Assembly (NCBI GenBank): GCA_949825065.1
Contig: OX463866.1
Location: 573,001-637,000 of the forward strand
Length of the DNA stretch: 64,000 nt
Source: Odontocerum albicorne
Lineage: Eukaryota > Arthropoda > Insecta > Trichoptera > Odontoceridae
Direction of reading: 5' to 3'
Below the pieces are notes generated by a model. It ran no database searches. It was not told the origin of the DNA and was given only the letters and a program-made list of their open reading frames with translations. A program made the position numbers and the translations under genes. Of the stretch, positions 50,346 through 60,541 are shown in pieces. Each line of letters begins with the position of its first letter. The first letter of the stretch is position 1.

Positions 50346-50590
50346 ATTTCTTCTTCTTTTCAGTGCCATGTCAGGTCCCCCCAACGTTGAATATCACCTG
50401 AGAGTAAGCATCTTTGTCCCCAGCAGCCTGAAAAAGATCCCCAACGCTCCTTATACCAGTCCAATCACGTATATTGCGGAGCCAGGAGATTTGCCTCCTG
50501 CCAACACCTCTTCGGCCTTCTATATTATTTTGCCTTGGATGATCAGGTCATTTGTACTTTTTGCTCATCTAAGTACATTGTTTAAAAAAA
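50346..50590 (-). mobile_element. LINE-3 3' fragment
   Basis: Antisense: TTTCAGTGCCATGTCAGGTC, CCAATCACGTATATTGCGGA, TTGCCTTGGATGATCAGG. TTCTTCTTCTTTT before it is the GAA-type tail. It adjoins the SINE-2 head without a gap. Confidence 0.8.
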
Positions 50591-50935
50591 TTAATATTGT
50601 CATAGTTCCGTCACTGTTCGGGCTGCTTCGTGCTACGTCGGCCGGACTCGGCGCCCCACCATTACCCGCAAGTGTTGCTGTGTCTCGGCTCCCCCTCCCT
50701 CCGGCCCGTGGTGAGGAAGCGAGGAAGGGGAGGGCTGCGCGGCGCGGGGGAGGGAGCGGGACTATAATTGCCTCGAGGGCGGCAGGGAAGCGGGACACAT
50801 CTGAGGGAAGTGTCCATGGACGGTGCTCCGAGCGTGAGAAGAAAGTTAGCTACGAAATGTTTCCTTTTATGTGACGATTTTCACATGAAAATGGAAATAG
50901 CAGAACTAGCCTAAGAGGGATTATGTGTAGAATGT
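50591..50935. other. Unassigned GC-rich block
   Basis: 50620-50830 is strongly GC-rich (CGTCGGCCGGACTCGGCGCC, GGGGGAGGGAGCGGG). Long open frames on both strands follow from composition. It may be a CpG-rich promoter region or an LTR/5' UTR remnant; nothing decides. Confidence 0.3.
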
Positions 50936-50939
50936 GACG

Positions 50940-51005
50940 AAGTGATTTTCCTATCTCGATACACACCCTTCGCCTCTTTTACATTCATACATTTCTCAAA
51001 CTACT
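50940..51005 (-). mobile_element. LINE-1 scrap
   Basis: GATTTTCCTATCTCGATACA, CACCCTTCGCCTCTTTTAC, CTCAAACTACTCC: antisense LINE-1 end region. Confidence 0.6.
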
Positions 51006-51007
51006 CC

Positions 51008-51572
51008 TACTTTTTCTGTTCCATTGTGAGCAAACGCGGCACCCATTTCGAAAAAAGCTTTTTCATGACCAAATGTTCATGCAAAATAGTGTAAACACTA
51101 CCAAATGATATCTCCAGGATGTCAGCTATCTCACGCAACTTTACTTTGCGATTTTCCATCACGATTTTGAGGGTTTTTTTTATGTTTTCTGGTGTAACAG
51201 CCTCATTTGGACGACCAGAGCGTTCAGCATCATTTGTGTCTGTACGACCGCGTTTGAAATCAGCATACCACAGACAAATGGTTGTTTTCGACGGAGCAGA
51301 GCCCGGATAACACTTTTCAAGCTATCGCTGAGTTTGAACAGTATTTTTTCCCATTAAAAAGCAATGTTTTATCAACACACGAAATTCGGTTTTTTCCATT
51401 GTTTTGAAAATAGAAAAAGTAGCGTCACTAAAACCACTGTAACTCAATGACACAATGTCGGAATGTCATGAAAGTTTGACACGTAACTTCTAATGGCTGG
51501 TACCTACTGAGAATGGTATGGATTTGTTATTAGAGGCGCCATCTGTTGGTTAGTCCCGGGACTTATTGATCG
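51008..51572 (-). mobile_element. Mariner fragment M6, N-terminal half
   Basis: The minus strand encodes the start of a transposase (KTEFRVLIKHCFLMGKN, WYADFKRGRTDTNDAERSGR, VKLREIADI, ILHEHLVMKK and FSKWVPRLLT), a group different from M1-M5. The 5' end (right) has GTTAGTCCCGGGACTTATTG. An early stop after TQR and loss of everything past WVPRLL, including all catalytic residues, make it dead. Confidence 0.8.
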
Positions 51573-51619
51573 ATGTGTTACATAATCATTTATTTTTATT
51601 GCAATAATAACTAACGTGT

Positions 51620-51730
51620 AAAAAGGTGTGGTCTGAAAAACATCCAATGACTGAATTCGTCCTCCATTGGTGGGGGTTTTTCTCGACTGGGCGATGTTAT
51701 CAAATGAGAAAAGACTTCGTAATAGCATCA
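51620..51730 (+). repeat. Repeat G, partial
   Basis: GTGTGGTCTGAAAAACATCC, CATTGGTGGGGGTTTTTCTC, GATGTTATCAAATGAG; 3' part missing. Confidence 0.5.
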
Positions 51731-51754
51731 CTCTTAAATATATTATCTTGTTTA

Positions 51755-51840
51755 GTGAGGAGCATGGCCGCGCAGCATCGCATTAGTTTTCCATGGGGAA
51801 GGTCACCGGAACCCCGCGCTGTACTACTCCCCTTTTATTT
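51755..51840 (+). mobile_element. SINE-1 head scrap
   Basis: GAGCATGGCCGCGCAGCATCG and CCGGAACCCCGCGCTGTACT. A LINE-1 sense scrap follows at 51890-52005 (GATGCGTGTCGAGATATGAA). Confidence 0.6.
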
Positions 51841-52020
51841 GTTATGTTTGGTCCTTACGAATTAAAAAAACCTGTAATGTGCCAAGGACTTGAACAATGA
51901 AAATAATAAATGGATGTCGAAAAAGCGAAAGATGCGTGTCGAGATATGAAAGTCTGACACATTGTCATCTCTACCTACACCGACAGAGAAACGGTGTGAT
52001 ATTTTGTCTGCAGGTACTCT

Positions 52021-52362
52021 GCCACGAGATACACGGCCGCGCAGTAACGTACTGGACTTCCGTGCAGAAAGTCGTCGGTTCGAACCCCGCGCTGTGCAAC
52101 TCCCCTCGAATAACACAGGCATTTTTTTTCCCGCCAAGAGTATAAGGATACCTATGACTTCGGCCATAACTATTCATTATAAAAAGAGAAAAAATATATC
52201 GATGTGCACCGGATCCAGTATATGGGTGTGGCCGGTGAATTTGCTGGTGTGCAACGGCTCACTTGAAACAAACTCCACGGCACAGCTTGGCTTTACAACT
52301 GTATTGACGTTGGAATGGCGAGGGGATCCTCGACTACGAGGTCCGGCAACAACGACGACGAA
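52021..52362 (+). mobile_element. SINE-1, best full copy
   Basis: GGCCGCGCAGTAACGTACTGG (box A), CGTCGGTTCGAACCCCGCGC (box B), CCTATGACTTCGGCCATA, GGTGAATTTGCTGGTGTGCA, and 3' end ATGGCGAGGGGATCCTCGAC, CAACAACGACGACGA. About 340 bp. It gives the clearest match of the SINE-1 3' end with LINE-2 (28468-28520). Confidence 0.85.
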
Positions 52363-52363
52363 G

Positions 52364-52540
52364 AATTACAGGAGTAAAGTGAAGACGGTGTTCTTGCTGG
52401 GATGAATATATTGAATTGTACAGGTTTTTTTTGCTGTGTTGGGTTCGTCTTGTATTTTCTTTTTGTATTGTATTAGTTGCTGTTTTTAATATTTTGTATC
52501 TAAAATGTCATTTATCCGTTGAAATAAAATAAAATAAAGA
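52364..52540 (+). mobile_element. LINE-10 3' end
   Basis: ATTACAGGAGTAAAGTGAAG, ATGAATATATTGAATTGTAC, TTTTTAATATTTTGTATC, ending AATAAAATAAAATAAAG. It lies directly after SINE-1; a sense LINE-1 scrap follows at 52545-52680. Confidence 0.6.
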
Positions 52541-52687
52541 AGTATGAAGTAAGAGAATTAGAAACGCTTTAAGAGAGGATTTATTTATGTAGAAGAGTCG
52601 AAGAAAATATGCCATGATAGGAAATTGTGGTGGTTCGACTTCTCTGCTTACATCGACAGGGAAACGGCCGAAGTATGACTTCGGTAA

Positions 52688-53380
52688 TATGGGTTTTGGC
52701 CTATTTATACTATATCACCGAAGTCATAGAATATATTGGGTGTACAAATTAGTTCGGTCCGTTTTTTTTTTTTGTCAAATATGCATTTATTTCTAAACAT
52801 AATGAATGAATAGATCAATTAAAGTATTGTCCATCGCTGGCTACTACTTTTTCCCATCTCTCAGGCAATTTTCGAATTCCATCTCGAAAAAATGACTCGG
52901 CTTTTGAGGCGATCCAAGTTTGGAGCCAATTTTCGGTTTCTACGAAAGAAGTGAACCGGTGACCTGCCAAATCGTGCTGCATCCTTCGGAACAACCTGTA
53001 ATCAGAAGGAGCAATGTCCGGGGAATACGGCGGGTGCGGTAAAACATCATAAACTTCGACAAGCATTCTATGGGCTTCAGCTGCACTTTTCTTTAAATTA
53101 AACCAGAAAATTAAAACCTCCCGCAAATGCTGCTTGGTTAACACAAAATTCGACATTTTCAACACTGTACAAAACAAGGTTTTTGCATGAAACTCATAGC
53201 GATATAAACTGAATATTATTGGCAGATGTCTAACCTCTCTGAAACCGCCAAAATCGGCTGTCACTATGAACCATTCATAACAGCCAGAACCATCTTTTGG
53301 AAACGGACCGAACTAATTTGTACTCCCAATACATTCTATGACTTCGGTGATATCATAGTATAAATAGGCCAAAACCCATA
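52688..53380. repeat. Pre-existing palindrome split by mariner M4
   Basis: Left arm 52688-52732 and right arm 53333-53380 are inverse complements (GGGTTTTGGCCTATTTATAC, CACCGAAGTCATAGAAT), differing by one 3-base gap. Without M4 they would be separated by only four bases, ATAC, containing the TA used by the mariner. Confidence 0.85.
52736..53329 (-). mobile_element. Mauritiana-type mariner M4, internally deleted
   Basis: 594 bp. TA at 52734-52735 and 53330-53331; ends TTGGGTGTACAAATTAGTTC and TTGGGAGTACAAATTAGTTC. The minus strand keeps MSNFVLTKQHLREVLIFWFN to MLVEVYD fused directly to VLPHPPYSPDIAPSDYRLFR and the end ERWEKVVASDGQYF. The deletion removes residues of about 36 to 240, including two of three catalytic aspartates; the joint keeps the frame. 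Confidence 0.9.
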
Positions 53381-53689
53381 CGATGGTTGTCGCCGAAGAA
53401 AGAATACGAGAATTGAATTTTGAATACAAGAAGAGCGAGAGAGGAATACTTGGATTCTCTCCGAAAGTAATTCGAAATTTGAATCTCGGTGGGCCCGTGA
53501 TAACTGAACGAATTTTAAATACTTTGCTAACAATTTTTGAACCGGTGTAAAAGGGGACGATATATAAATTATATATATAAACAAATTCTATATTTATGAA
53601 TATATATTTTCTTAAATGTAGAATTTGTTTTACTTCCGTGAATATTTCACGGGCTGCAACTAGTATTCTTTAAGATGGAAAGAAAACAT
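53381..53689. other. Unassigned
   Basis: No recognisable gene. A small inverted pair, CAAATTCTATATTTA near 53581 and AATGTAGAATTTG near 53617, and GTGAATATTTCACGGG near 53639. Confidence 0.35.
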
Positions 53690-53860
53690 TCTGATGTGCT
53701 CCGATCAACTCACTCACATGTGTTATCGAATCCAACACAGCGGTGTGGCCGCTGTGTTTGCAGGTGTACAACGGCTCACTCACTTAAAACAAACTCCAAC
53801 TGAATTGATATTAGAATGGCGAGAGGATCCTCGACTACGAGGCCGCGCAATAACAATGAA
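53690..53860 (+). mobile_element. SINE-1 body and 3' part
   Basis: GGTGTGGCCGCTGTGTTTGC, CAACGGCTCACTCACTTAAA, ATGGCGAGAGGATCCTCGAC, TACGAGGCCGCGCAATAACA. Head missing. Confidence 0.7.
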
Positions 53861-53944
53861 GATTTTCTTTCACATTGCCTTGAAAGAAATGTGGAATTTC
53901 AGAACGTATACGAGTATATCACCTCACGACTGTGCATAGTTACA

Positions 53945-54765
53945 TCAGGACCTAGACTCCCTAGTCTCCTGGAGTGAGCAAAATCATCTTCTGTTAAACA
54001 TTAACAAATGTGTCTGTGTATCTTATAGTCGATCTTCTTCACCAATCCACCATCAGTATACTATACATGGAGTGGCACTAAACAGAGTTTCTGAATTCAA
54101 AGATTTGGGCGTAACCTTTGATGTCGGACTCACGTTTGATATCGGACTGTTACAAACTACTCGGTTTTATAATGAGAATATCAAGATAATTTAACAGCAC
54201 CGATATCCTCCGAAACTTATATAATTATCTAATTAGAATATGCATCTACGGTTTGGCCTCCTCATCAGTTCAAATATAAAAAAACAATATAGAACAAATA
54301 CAAAACAAATCCTCATATATCTATGGTACAGAACAAAGGGCGATTACCCAAAATATGCTCACCACGCCGAACTTCTCACGGTGTGTAACTATAGAAGCCT
54401 CGAAACAAGAAGGCAAGAATCCATTGCGATATTCCTAATAAAGGTTTTCAAAGGTTGCTTGAACTGTCCCGCGACTCTAGAAGCACTAAGTTTATATGGT
54501 CCCAATAAATATGCCCGTGCAAGGAATCACCCACTGTTCTACATACCAACTTACAGGACGAATATCATGGCTAAACACTCAGTCACCCGTGGTATAGAGA
54601 TATTGAACCAACTGAATGACACTGTGGATATAGTCTCGGTACCGTCTAGCAGTATGAGAAGAATCCTGGCTGATATTCTTCCTAACGAATAAGCTAACGC
54701 TAGAAGCAGACCCTCTTTGTGTAACAGGAGAAATACGTGCAAAGTGAATAAGAAAAAAAAATATA
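53945..54765 (+). mobile_element. LINE-4, Jockey-like, second copy
   Basis: Starts in the region just after the FADD box (CTAGTCTCCTGGAGTGAGCA) and runs to the same 3' end as 9888-10990. The frame from 54240 is open for 150 codons: KKQYRTNTKQILIYLWYRTK, YRSLETRRQESIAIFLIKVF, TRGIEILNQLND, ILPNE. It is 5'-truncated, so it has no catalytic site. Confidence 0.85.
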
Positions 54766-54835
54766 TGTATGTACGGAATACGAAATGATGTGATAAGGGA
54801 TGAATGTGAACTTAATGCTGATGTGTTAAGCAAGG

Positions 54836-55045
54836 CGTCCTCCGTAGCTTAGTAAGACGCCTGTCTGCCAGCCTAGAGGTTGCAAGTTCAAATCCCGCAG
54901 GACCCTTGAGTTTTTAAGGATTACAGTCTGGTTTACACTTTAGGCTTCTTTAAAATCTTTCTGGTTGGTTGGAATAGATTGCCTCATGGCAATAATCCCA
55001 CCAGGTTGTACTGTATGATATACAACAAAAGTACAATACAATAAT
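54836..55045 (+). mobile_element. SINE-2, best full copy
   Basis: CCGTAGCTTAGTAAGACGCC (box A), GGTTGCAAGTTCAAATCCCG (box B), ATTACAGTCTGGTTTACACT, CTGGTTGGTTGGAATAGATT, ATTGCCTCATGGCAATAATC and CACCAGGTTGTACTGT, ending ATACAATAATG. About 210 bp. A LINE-1 scrap precedes it (54775-54835). Confidence 0.85.
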
Positions 55046-55059
55046 GCAATATGTACATA

Positions 55060-55265
55060 TTTGTAATTTGTTATATCAAACACTGTTTATTCCACTTTAT
55101 GTAACGGTATAACCCTACCAGTCTCGATCTTTTCCCCTCATCATCAGCGGAGCACAAACAAGTCTTGTTTGTGCTCCACTGATGATGAGGTGAAACCTTG
55201 AAACCGGTAGGGTTATACCGTTACAAAAAGTGGAATAAACAGTGTTTTATAAAACAAATTACAGT
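55060..55265. mobile_element. MITE-2, palindromic copy
   Basis: Arms: CACTGTTTATTCCACTTTAT, GTAACGGTATAACCCTACCA and CCCTCATCATCAGCGGAGCA are mirrored, with the loop at CAAACAAGTCTTGTTTG. Almost the whole element can form a hairpin. A LINE-1 sense scrap follows (55266-55415). Confidence 0.85.
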
Positions 55266-55472
55266 ATCAAAATCTGTTAAGATAATAGTCCACAACAGTA
55301 TTTAGTTAAAAGGTCAGATAAATCGTAAGAGTTGTATGAGAAGGCGTATGTGTAAAGAAGAGTAAAATCTGGTGCTCTGTCTTCTCGCCTATCCCGGGAC
55401 ATGGCGTGATGATACATATGTTTTTCAGATTTCGATAATAAGGGACCCCTAATCCTGTTATGCCATGTCGCA

Positions 55473-55509
55473 TTAAAGCCTCAAATTAATGTGGAATTTG
55501 AGGCTTTAA
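55473..55509. repeat. Perfect 15-bp hairpin
   Basis: TTAAAGCCTCAAATT and AATTTGAGGCTTTAA around a seven-base loop. Confidence 0.8.
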
Positions 55510-55605
55510 CGTAAAGTGGAATAGACAGTATTATTGCCTTAACTATAAATAATATATGTAGATACTATATCTATCGCTTTCAATAAACCTATATTTATTT
55601 GTCTC

Positions 55606-56037
55606 AAGACTATTCAGTTTGAGCACCACTTGTTTCCGTTGCGCCAGCTCGCTGGACCGCACCCTCTAGGTCTACAGATATCTACAGAGAATCCACTCTA
55701 CAGCGGGGGTGGGGCAGATGCAGGCACTTGTAGGTCAAGTGTGGCGGCCGAAAGCTATGTCAGGCGTCGACCGAATGAGGAGCGCAGGCTTGGTACCGAG
55801 CTGCGACTAATACACTATTTTTCAGAATATATAACAAACAAATTACTTTGTTACGCCACTAATTACATTAATCCCTGCTACACGTGTTTCTACCTCATAT
55901 CCCAGTTTGTTATGTGAAGTGCTTATATATATCAGACTGGTGTCATGTTCCTTTACTAAGGACCACCCACATCAAAAGTGTCTGTGGTCTATTTAAGGAA
56001 ATATTTCATTATTGATAATGTATTAAAATATTTTATT
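55606..56037. other. Unassigned; 95-codon ORF not recognised
   Basis: The frame at 55630-55917 (PLRQLAGPHPLGLQISTENP start; Arg-rich middle RRRPNEERRLGTEL) has no known motif. GC-richer in its first half. It could be a chance frame. Confidence 0.3.
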
Positions 56038-56285
56038 GTAATTTGTTTTATCAAACACTGTTTATTCCACTTTTTGTAACGGTATAACCCTACCGGTTTC
56101 AAGGTGCACACCTCAACATCAGGGGAGCACAACGAAGTCTTGTTTGTGCTCCCCTGATGAGGTGTGCACCTTGAAACCGGTAGGGTTATACCGTTACATC
56201 AAGTGTTTGATAAAACAAATTACAATGTATTTAAACCTCCACAATGTTAATGCCTTAACTATAAATAACATATAAAATATTTTAA
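56038..56285. mobile_element. MITE-2, palindromic copy with one outer arm
   Basis: Arms as at 55060-55265, with inner ACCTCAACATCAGGGGAGCA / TGCTCCCCTGATGAGG. On the right the outer segment TTAAACCTCCACAATGTTAA is present, as at 49447-49500 inverted; on the left it is missing. Confidence 0.8.
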
Positions 56286-56339
56286 ATACATATTTCTTAT
56301 GAATTTGACAATATCAAGGAAAACTGTTTAAGAGGGGTG

Positions 56340-56850
56340 GATTTTTTGCATTATTTGGTTATTCCTTTTTTGTTTTTGCTAATGACTTAGTGAATCTCTA
56401 ATGTTTTTGCTTAGGACTTTATGTAATTCTAATGTCTTTGCTTATGACTTTGTGTATCTCTAATGTTTTTGCTTATGACTTTGTGTATCTCTAATGTTTT
56501 TGCTAATGACTTAATGTATATCTAATGTTTTTGCTAATGCCTTAGTGTATATCTAATGGTTTTGCTAATGACTTAGTGTCTCTCTAATGTTTTTGCTAAT
56601 GCCTTAGTGTAAATCTAATGTTTTTGCTAATGACTTAGTGTATTTCTAATGTTTTTGCTTATGACTTAGTGAATCTCTAATGTTTTTGCTTATGACTTTG
56701 TGTATATCTATTGTTTTTGCTAATGACTTAGTGAATCTCTAATGATTTTGCTAATGACTTAGTGTATATCTAATGTTTTGGCTAATGACTTAGTGTATAT
56801 CTAATGTTTTGGCTAATGACTTAGTGTATCTCTAATGTTAAGCTAATGAA
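56340..56850. repeat. 31-bp tandem array (S7)
   Basis: About 16 units of GTTTTTGCTAATGACTTAGT plus GTATCTCTAAT with GCTTATGACTTTG variants; moderately diverged. Confidence 0.95.
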
Positions 56851-57309
56851 TTATTATTAGCGTTTATTGCATGGTTTGTTAATTCTGGTAATTGTCATTA
56901 AATAGACAACGCTTCTGTGATTGTATTCCAATATTAGTGTCATTCAATATCATCCATAGAGTTAGAACATCTTTTGTACCAAAGGCAATATGCTTCTTTT
57001 GCTCACATGACACACAATAAGGTGCCGAATTCAAAAAAAGACAAAAGGGGGCAAAACATTTAGGCAGTGGATCGGAGCGTGTTATTTATAGTTATTTCGA
57101 CAGGTGTTTGAATATTTTGATTTGCAGGAAGAATTATTTTTAGCAAAGTTTTATGTGAACTCTTCAGTGTGGTGTGTTTTTGGTGATTATGTGCTGAACA
57201 TTGTGGGATGAAATTTTTGTTCTGTCTGGAGTGATGAAGTGTGAGGGGTTTTATTCGCGTGATGTATACATATGTAATTGAGTGTATTAAATGTATATTA
57301 TATTTATAC
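56851..57309. other. Unassigned, apparently single-copy
   Basis: No family matches within the window and no open frame of note. T-rich in 57090-57310. Confidence 0.35.
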
Positions 57310-57468
57310 TTAACAACGAAGTTAGACGATTATGGCCGACAGTCTGTTTCTTAAAAGACTGTCGGCCATAATCGGCTAACTTCGGCTTTGTAGAGCGTTG
57401 TCTCTGTCATTCATACGTTTTGAGTTTAAGCCCGGTGTGTATTACTTACCGCCGGGTACTGTACCTAT
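57310..57468. mobile_element. MITE-1, rearranged copy
   Basis: GATTATGGCCGACAGTCTGT, then immediately its inverse ACTGTCGGCCATAATCGGC, then the end CCGCCGGGTACTGTAC. The outer left arm is lost. TACGAGTA (57471) lies just outside. Confidence 0.75.
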
Positions 57469-57499
57469 TGTACGAGTAGATCTCACAACTTGGCATTGA

Positions 57500-58720
57500 G
57501 ATTTTTTGACAAAGGAATTATCATAAATATGAGAAATATATGCTAAATTCACATATTGTCACTGTCGTGTAACATCCTGAACTATCCCACCACCCCATCT
57601 TATTTCATCGAAAATATTTTGCGTCTTTTGGATTATGGTCTTGCGATATGCTCAAGCGGATTGATTGTTAATTGAATTTCTCAGTTCACTGCTGTTCTTT
57701 GTTTAACGTCGCCCTTTACTGTCCTTGCAGTGAGAAACTCTGGAACCAGTCACTAACTAATGTGAGGCTTGCCCCGTCATCGGCATGTTTTAAAAATCGG
57801 TCAATAAGAACGTGTTCCATTCCTAATTATCCTTTCCTCTCCACCATCCTTTCCTTTTTTATTTGATAAATATTATTTTCATTATGTATATTATTAAAAA
57901 AAAAATTGTGCAAATAAATAACGATTTCAATTATTTTTGCGACCACGTACGAGGGTGGTCCCACAAGTACCCGACCTGACGTATAGATGGCGGTTGTTGC
58001 TTTAAAAAATTACGGTTGTTGATTCAAAAAATTACGAGAGTGGTCCCAGAAGTACCCGACCAGACGTATAGATGGCGGTTGTTGACTATGGTAGAAAGTA
58101 CTAATTTTCTAAGATAATTTTCATTGATTATCTTTAAAAAGGAAAAAAAATCAACGGCGAGTATTATGCGAACTTATTGCAGCGTTTGAGTGAAGAAATC
58201 AATAAAAAACGGCTGCATTTGGCGAAAAAGAAAGTGTTGTTTCATCAAGACAGTGCACCAGTTCACTCAACGTTATTGCGGTGGCCAAAATCAATGAATT
58301 AAAGTTCGAATTGCTACCTCACGCACCCTATTCGCCAGATTTAGCCCCCTCGGATTATTTTCTTTTTCCAAACTTGAAAAAATGGCTCGGTGGTAAAATA
58401 TTTGCCAACAATGAAGAGGTGGAATCTGCGGTTGATGGTTATTTTGAGGCGCTCGATGGTTCTCACTATAAACAGGGTATCGAAGCTATTGAACATCGCT
58501 GAGAAAAGTGTGTCGAGCTGAAAGGAGACTATGTTGAGAAATAAAAATATTTTTTCCCAAATTTTTTGTGTTTTCTTTGTTAGGTCGGGTACTTTTGGGA
58601 CTACCCTCGTAACTTCCTTTATTTACTTTTGTCTGGTTGGTTAAAAGATATTACCACCTGACAATAAACCTACCAAATTGTTACACAATGAAATGTTATA
58701 AATAAATAATCAATCATCCG
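57500..58720 (+). mobile_element. LINE-5 copy carrying mariner M5
   Basis: Degraded post-RT coding (GTCCTTGCAGTGAGAAACTC = VRLWNQ region, near 57720) and 3' UTR to 57947; after M5 it resumes with CTTCCTTTATTTACTTTTGT, CTGGTTGGTTAAAAGATATT and ends AATAAATAATC. The element-free join GACCACGTAACTTCC corresponds to GACCATGTAACTTGC at 30031. Confidence 0.75.
57950..58609 (+). mobile_element. Mariner M5 with CGAG termini, internally deleted
   Basis: 660 bp; TA at 57948-57949 and 58610-58611; ends CGAGGGTGGTCCCACAAGTA and TACTTTTGGGACTACCCTCG. A second left-end-like segment CGAGAGTGGTCCCAGAAGTA begins at 58035. The remaining coding part gives NGEYYANLLQRLSEEI, VLFHQDSAPVHS (second aspartate) and, after a frameshift, LLPHAPYSPDLAPSDYFLFP (third), 58281-58502. 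The N-terminal half is deleted. Confidence 0.9.
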
Positions 58721-58739
58721 TAAAAATTATCAACTGTTT

Positions 58740-58862
58740 TTATTCATAGACATGTCCCCGTCAAGATACAGGTAATATCCTAGTTTGATGGGGTCATGAC
58801 AAATGACAGGCAACAAACCCGGATCCGTTTAACTTGAAAATGTCCACTTCAAATTACTCCTT
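58740..58862 (-). mobile_element. LINE-9 3' end
   Basis: In reverse: GGATCCGGGTTTGTTGCCTG, TCATTTGTCATGACCCCATC, TACCTGTATCTTGACGGGGA. More diverged than the two plus-strand copies. Confidence 0.55.
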
Positions 58863-58929
58863 TTTTTATCTTATTTTTCATATATAAAGATTACATATTA
58901 ATTAATTTATATACTTTGTGTATTATATA

Positions 58930-59487
58930 AAGGGTCTTTCAAATTGAGCAGCTTTTTTAATTCATTTTTTTTAAATTCTTGAATAAAACACACAATTTGC
59001 TTTAATTTACAAAAAAAAATATTGGTCATTGAAGTATAATGTATGACATTTAAACACAAAAAAAAACAATATCCGCCAAACGTCCACCTCTTGCAGCTCC
59101 ACAGCTCTTTTGTCAAAAAAATTCGATGACATTTCGGCATAATTGCGGTTCTAGCTCACCGATAACGCGAATAATTTCGTCCTTCAGCTCAGGAATTGAT
59201 CGGGGGTCATTCTTATAGACCTAGTTTTTCACCTAATCCCAGAGAAAATAGTCCAACGGTGTCAGATCACATAATTTTGGTGGCCAATTAACATCACCGT
59301 TTCCGGAGATTACAATACATAAAATAATTCAACAATTTGAACGCGTTGTTGTATTGTATGATATACGACTCCATTTTTATAAATGTCATACATTACACTT
59401 CTCAAATGTCATAAGACCAAGGCAAGTGCGCGACGCCATCTGTGTTTTATCCAAGAATTAAAAAAACCGCTCAATTTGAAAGACCCT
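58930..59487 (-). mobile_element. Tc1/mariner-superfamily element M8, internally deleted
   Basis: TA at 58928-58929 and 59488-59489; ends AAGGGTCTTTCAAATTGAGC and CAGGGTCTTTCAAATTGAGC. In reverse it keeps the transposase C-terminus (ELEPQLCRNVIEFF, CGAARGGRLADIVFF), the RVxRGGHLxDIIF end usual in the group to which M7 seems to belong. About 558 bp. Confidence 0.8.
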
Positions 59488-59490
59488 GTA

Positions 59491-60189
59491 GAAATAGAAT
59501 TCGCACTTTCCGCATAACCGCTGGTTCTAGACTTGTTTCACTTTCAGAACTTTTTAACATCAATTTTTAGTTAGTTATTTATACTCAGTGGCTCTTTTAT
59601 TATGCAATAGCTGGGAATCCCATCGAAGGACGTGTGAAAACAGTAACTAAATACTTCTTTATTGTTATATCATAGATTAAAAATCAATCTGGAAAAAAAA
59701 ATTAAACGTTGCATATTTATTTATATACAACATTTTTTTGGTGCCCTGTAGACTTATGAAAGTAAGTCCGACCTACCTTTCCGTTATAAGCACAGACTCT
59801 CGAAGCATTATCTGTTGCCTGACTTGTCCACCTGCAGTATTAGCTGGGAGGACCAAGGTCTGAGTGAATGTGATGGAATACAAGTAGCCTGAACGAGTGG
59901 ACTTGTAATTGCTATATAATTAGTTGTAACAATTGTTATCTAGTTATAAGTAGTATGTATGTAGGTGTTCACTATTTTTAAGAAATTAAATGACATTTAC
60001 GAAATTAAATTATTAAATAATAAAAAAAAAATTATGGTGAAAATAGAATTAGATTCTACCAGTATTTTTTCTTGATTGGGTCCAAGAACAATTTTGATTT
60101 TTATGTCAGCTGAACTTCAAACTCTTGAGAAACTATTCAATAGTTTATTTTACTGGGCAATCCACCCTTGTCTAGTATTAACCTTGAGT
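59491..60189. other. Unassigned, apparently single-copy
   Basis: No open frame or family match. About 59750-59920 is less AT-rich (CGACCTACCTTTCCGTTATA, CTGCAGTATTAGCTGGGAGG) and might be exon-like, but I find no supported reading frame. Confidence 0.35.
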
Positions 60190-60541
60190 GGTGGGGTGCC
60201 TATCGGTGGGACAAGATGACGTTTTCATTAAGGCTTTCAAGATTCTTTTTTTCTGTTTCTGAGACTTGTTAATTGCAATTATTATTTTATAAATAACAAT
60301 TTATGACGAGGAAATATAATCTTATTACCAGGTTCGTATCTTGCTCCCATCACGGAGAGAAAATATCAAAACTCCTCGCCAATCGCATCAAATAACTTAT
60401 TCCTGCTTAAACAAGAACACCATTCAATGAGGACCCACAGAGGGCGTCTTTATAAAAACAAAACTAAACCACCCAACACGAAAAAAAAATTGCAAAACTC
60501 CTATGAAAACGTCAACCCACCCCACCGATAGGCACCCCGCC
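60190..60541. mobile_element. MITE-6, 352 bp
   Basis: Terminal inverted repeats of about 40 bp: GGTGGGGTGCCTATCGGTGG at the left, its near-complement CCACCGATAGGCACCCCGCC at the right, then GACGTTTTCAT inside both. No clear target duplication and no ORF. Confidence 0.75.

Noticed and set aside
50368..50874. 168-codon plus-strand frame as a gene
   Set aside because: Its first third is antisense LINE-3 and the remainder is a GC-rich block open by composition.
57950..58609. M5 as the certain source of the TACTCGTA scars
   Set aside because: Its termini fit, but characterised mariners such as Mos1 leave three bases, and a Minos-type Tc1 element fits the four-base scar better; kept only as one candidate.
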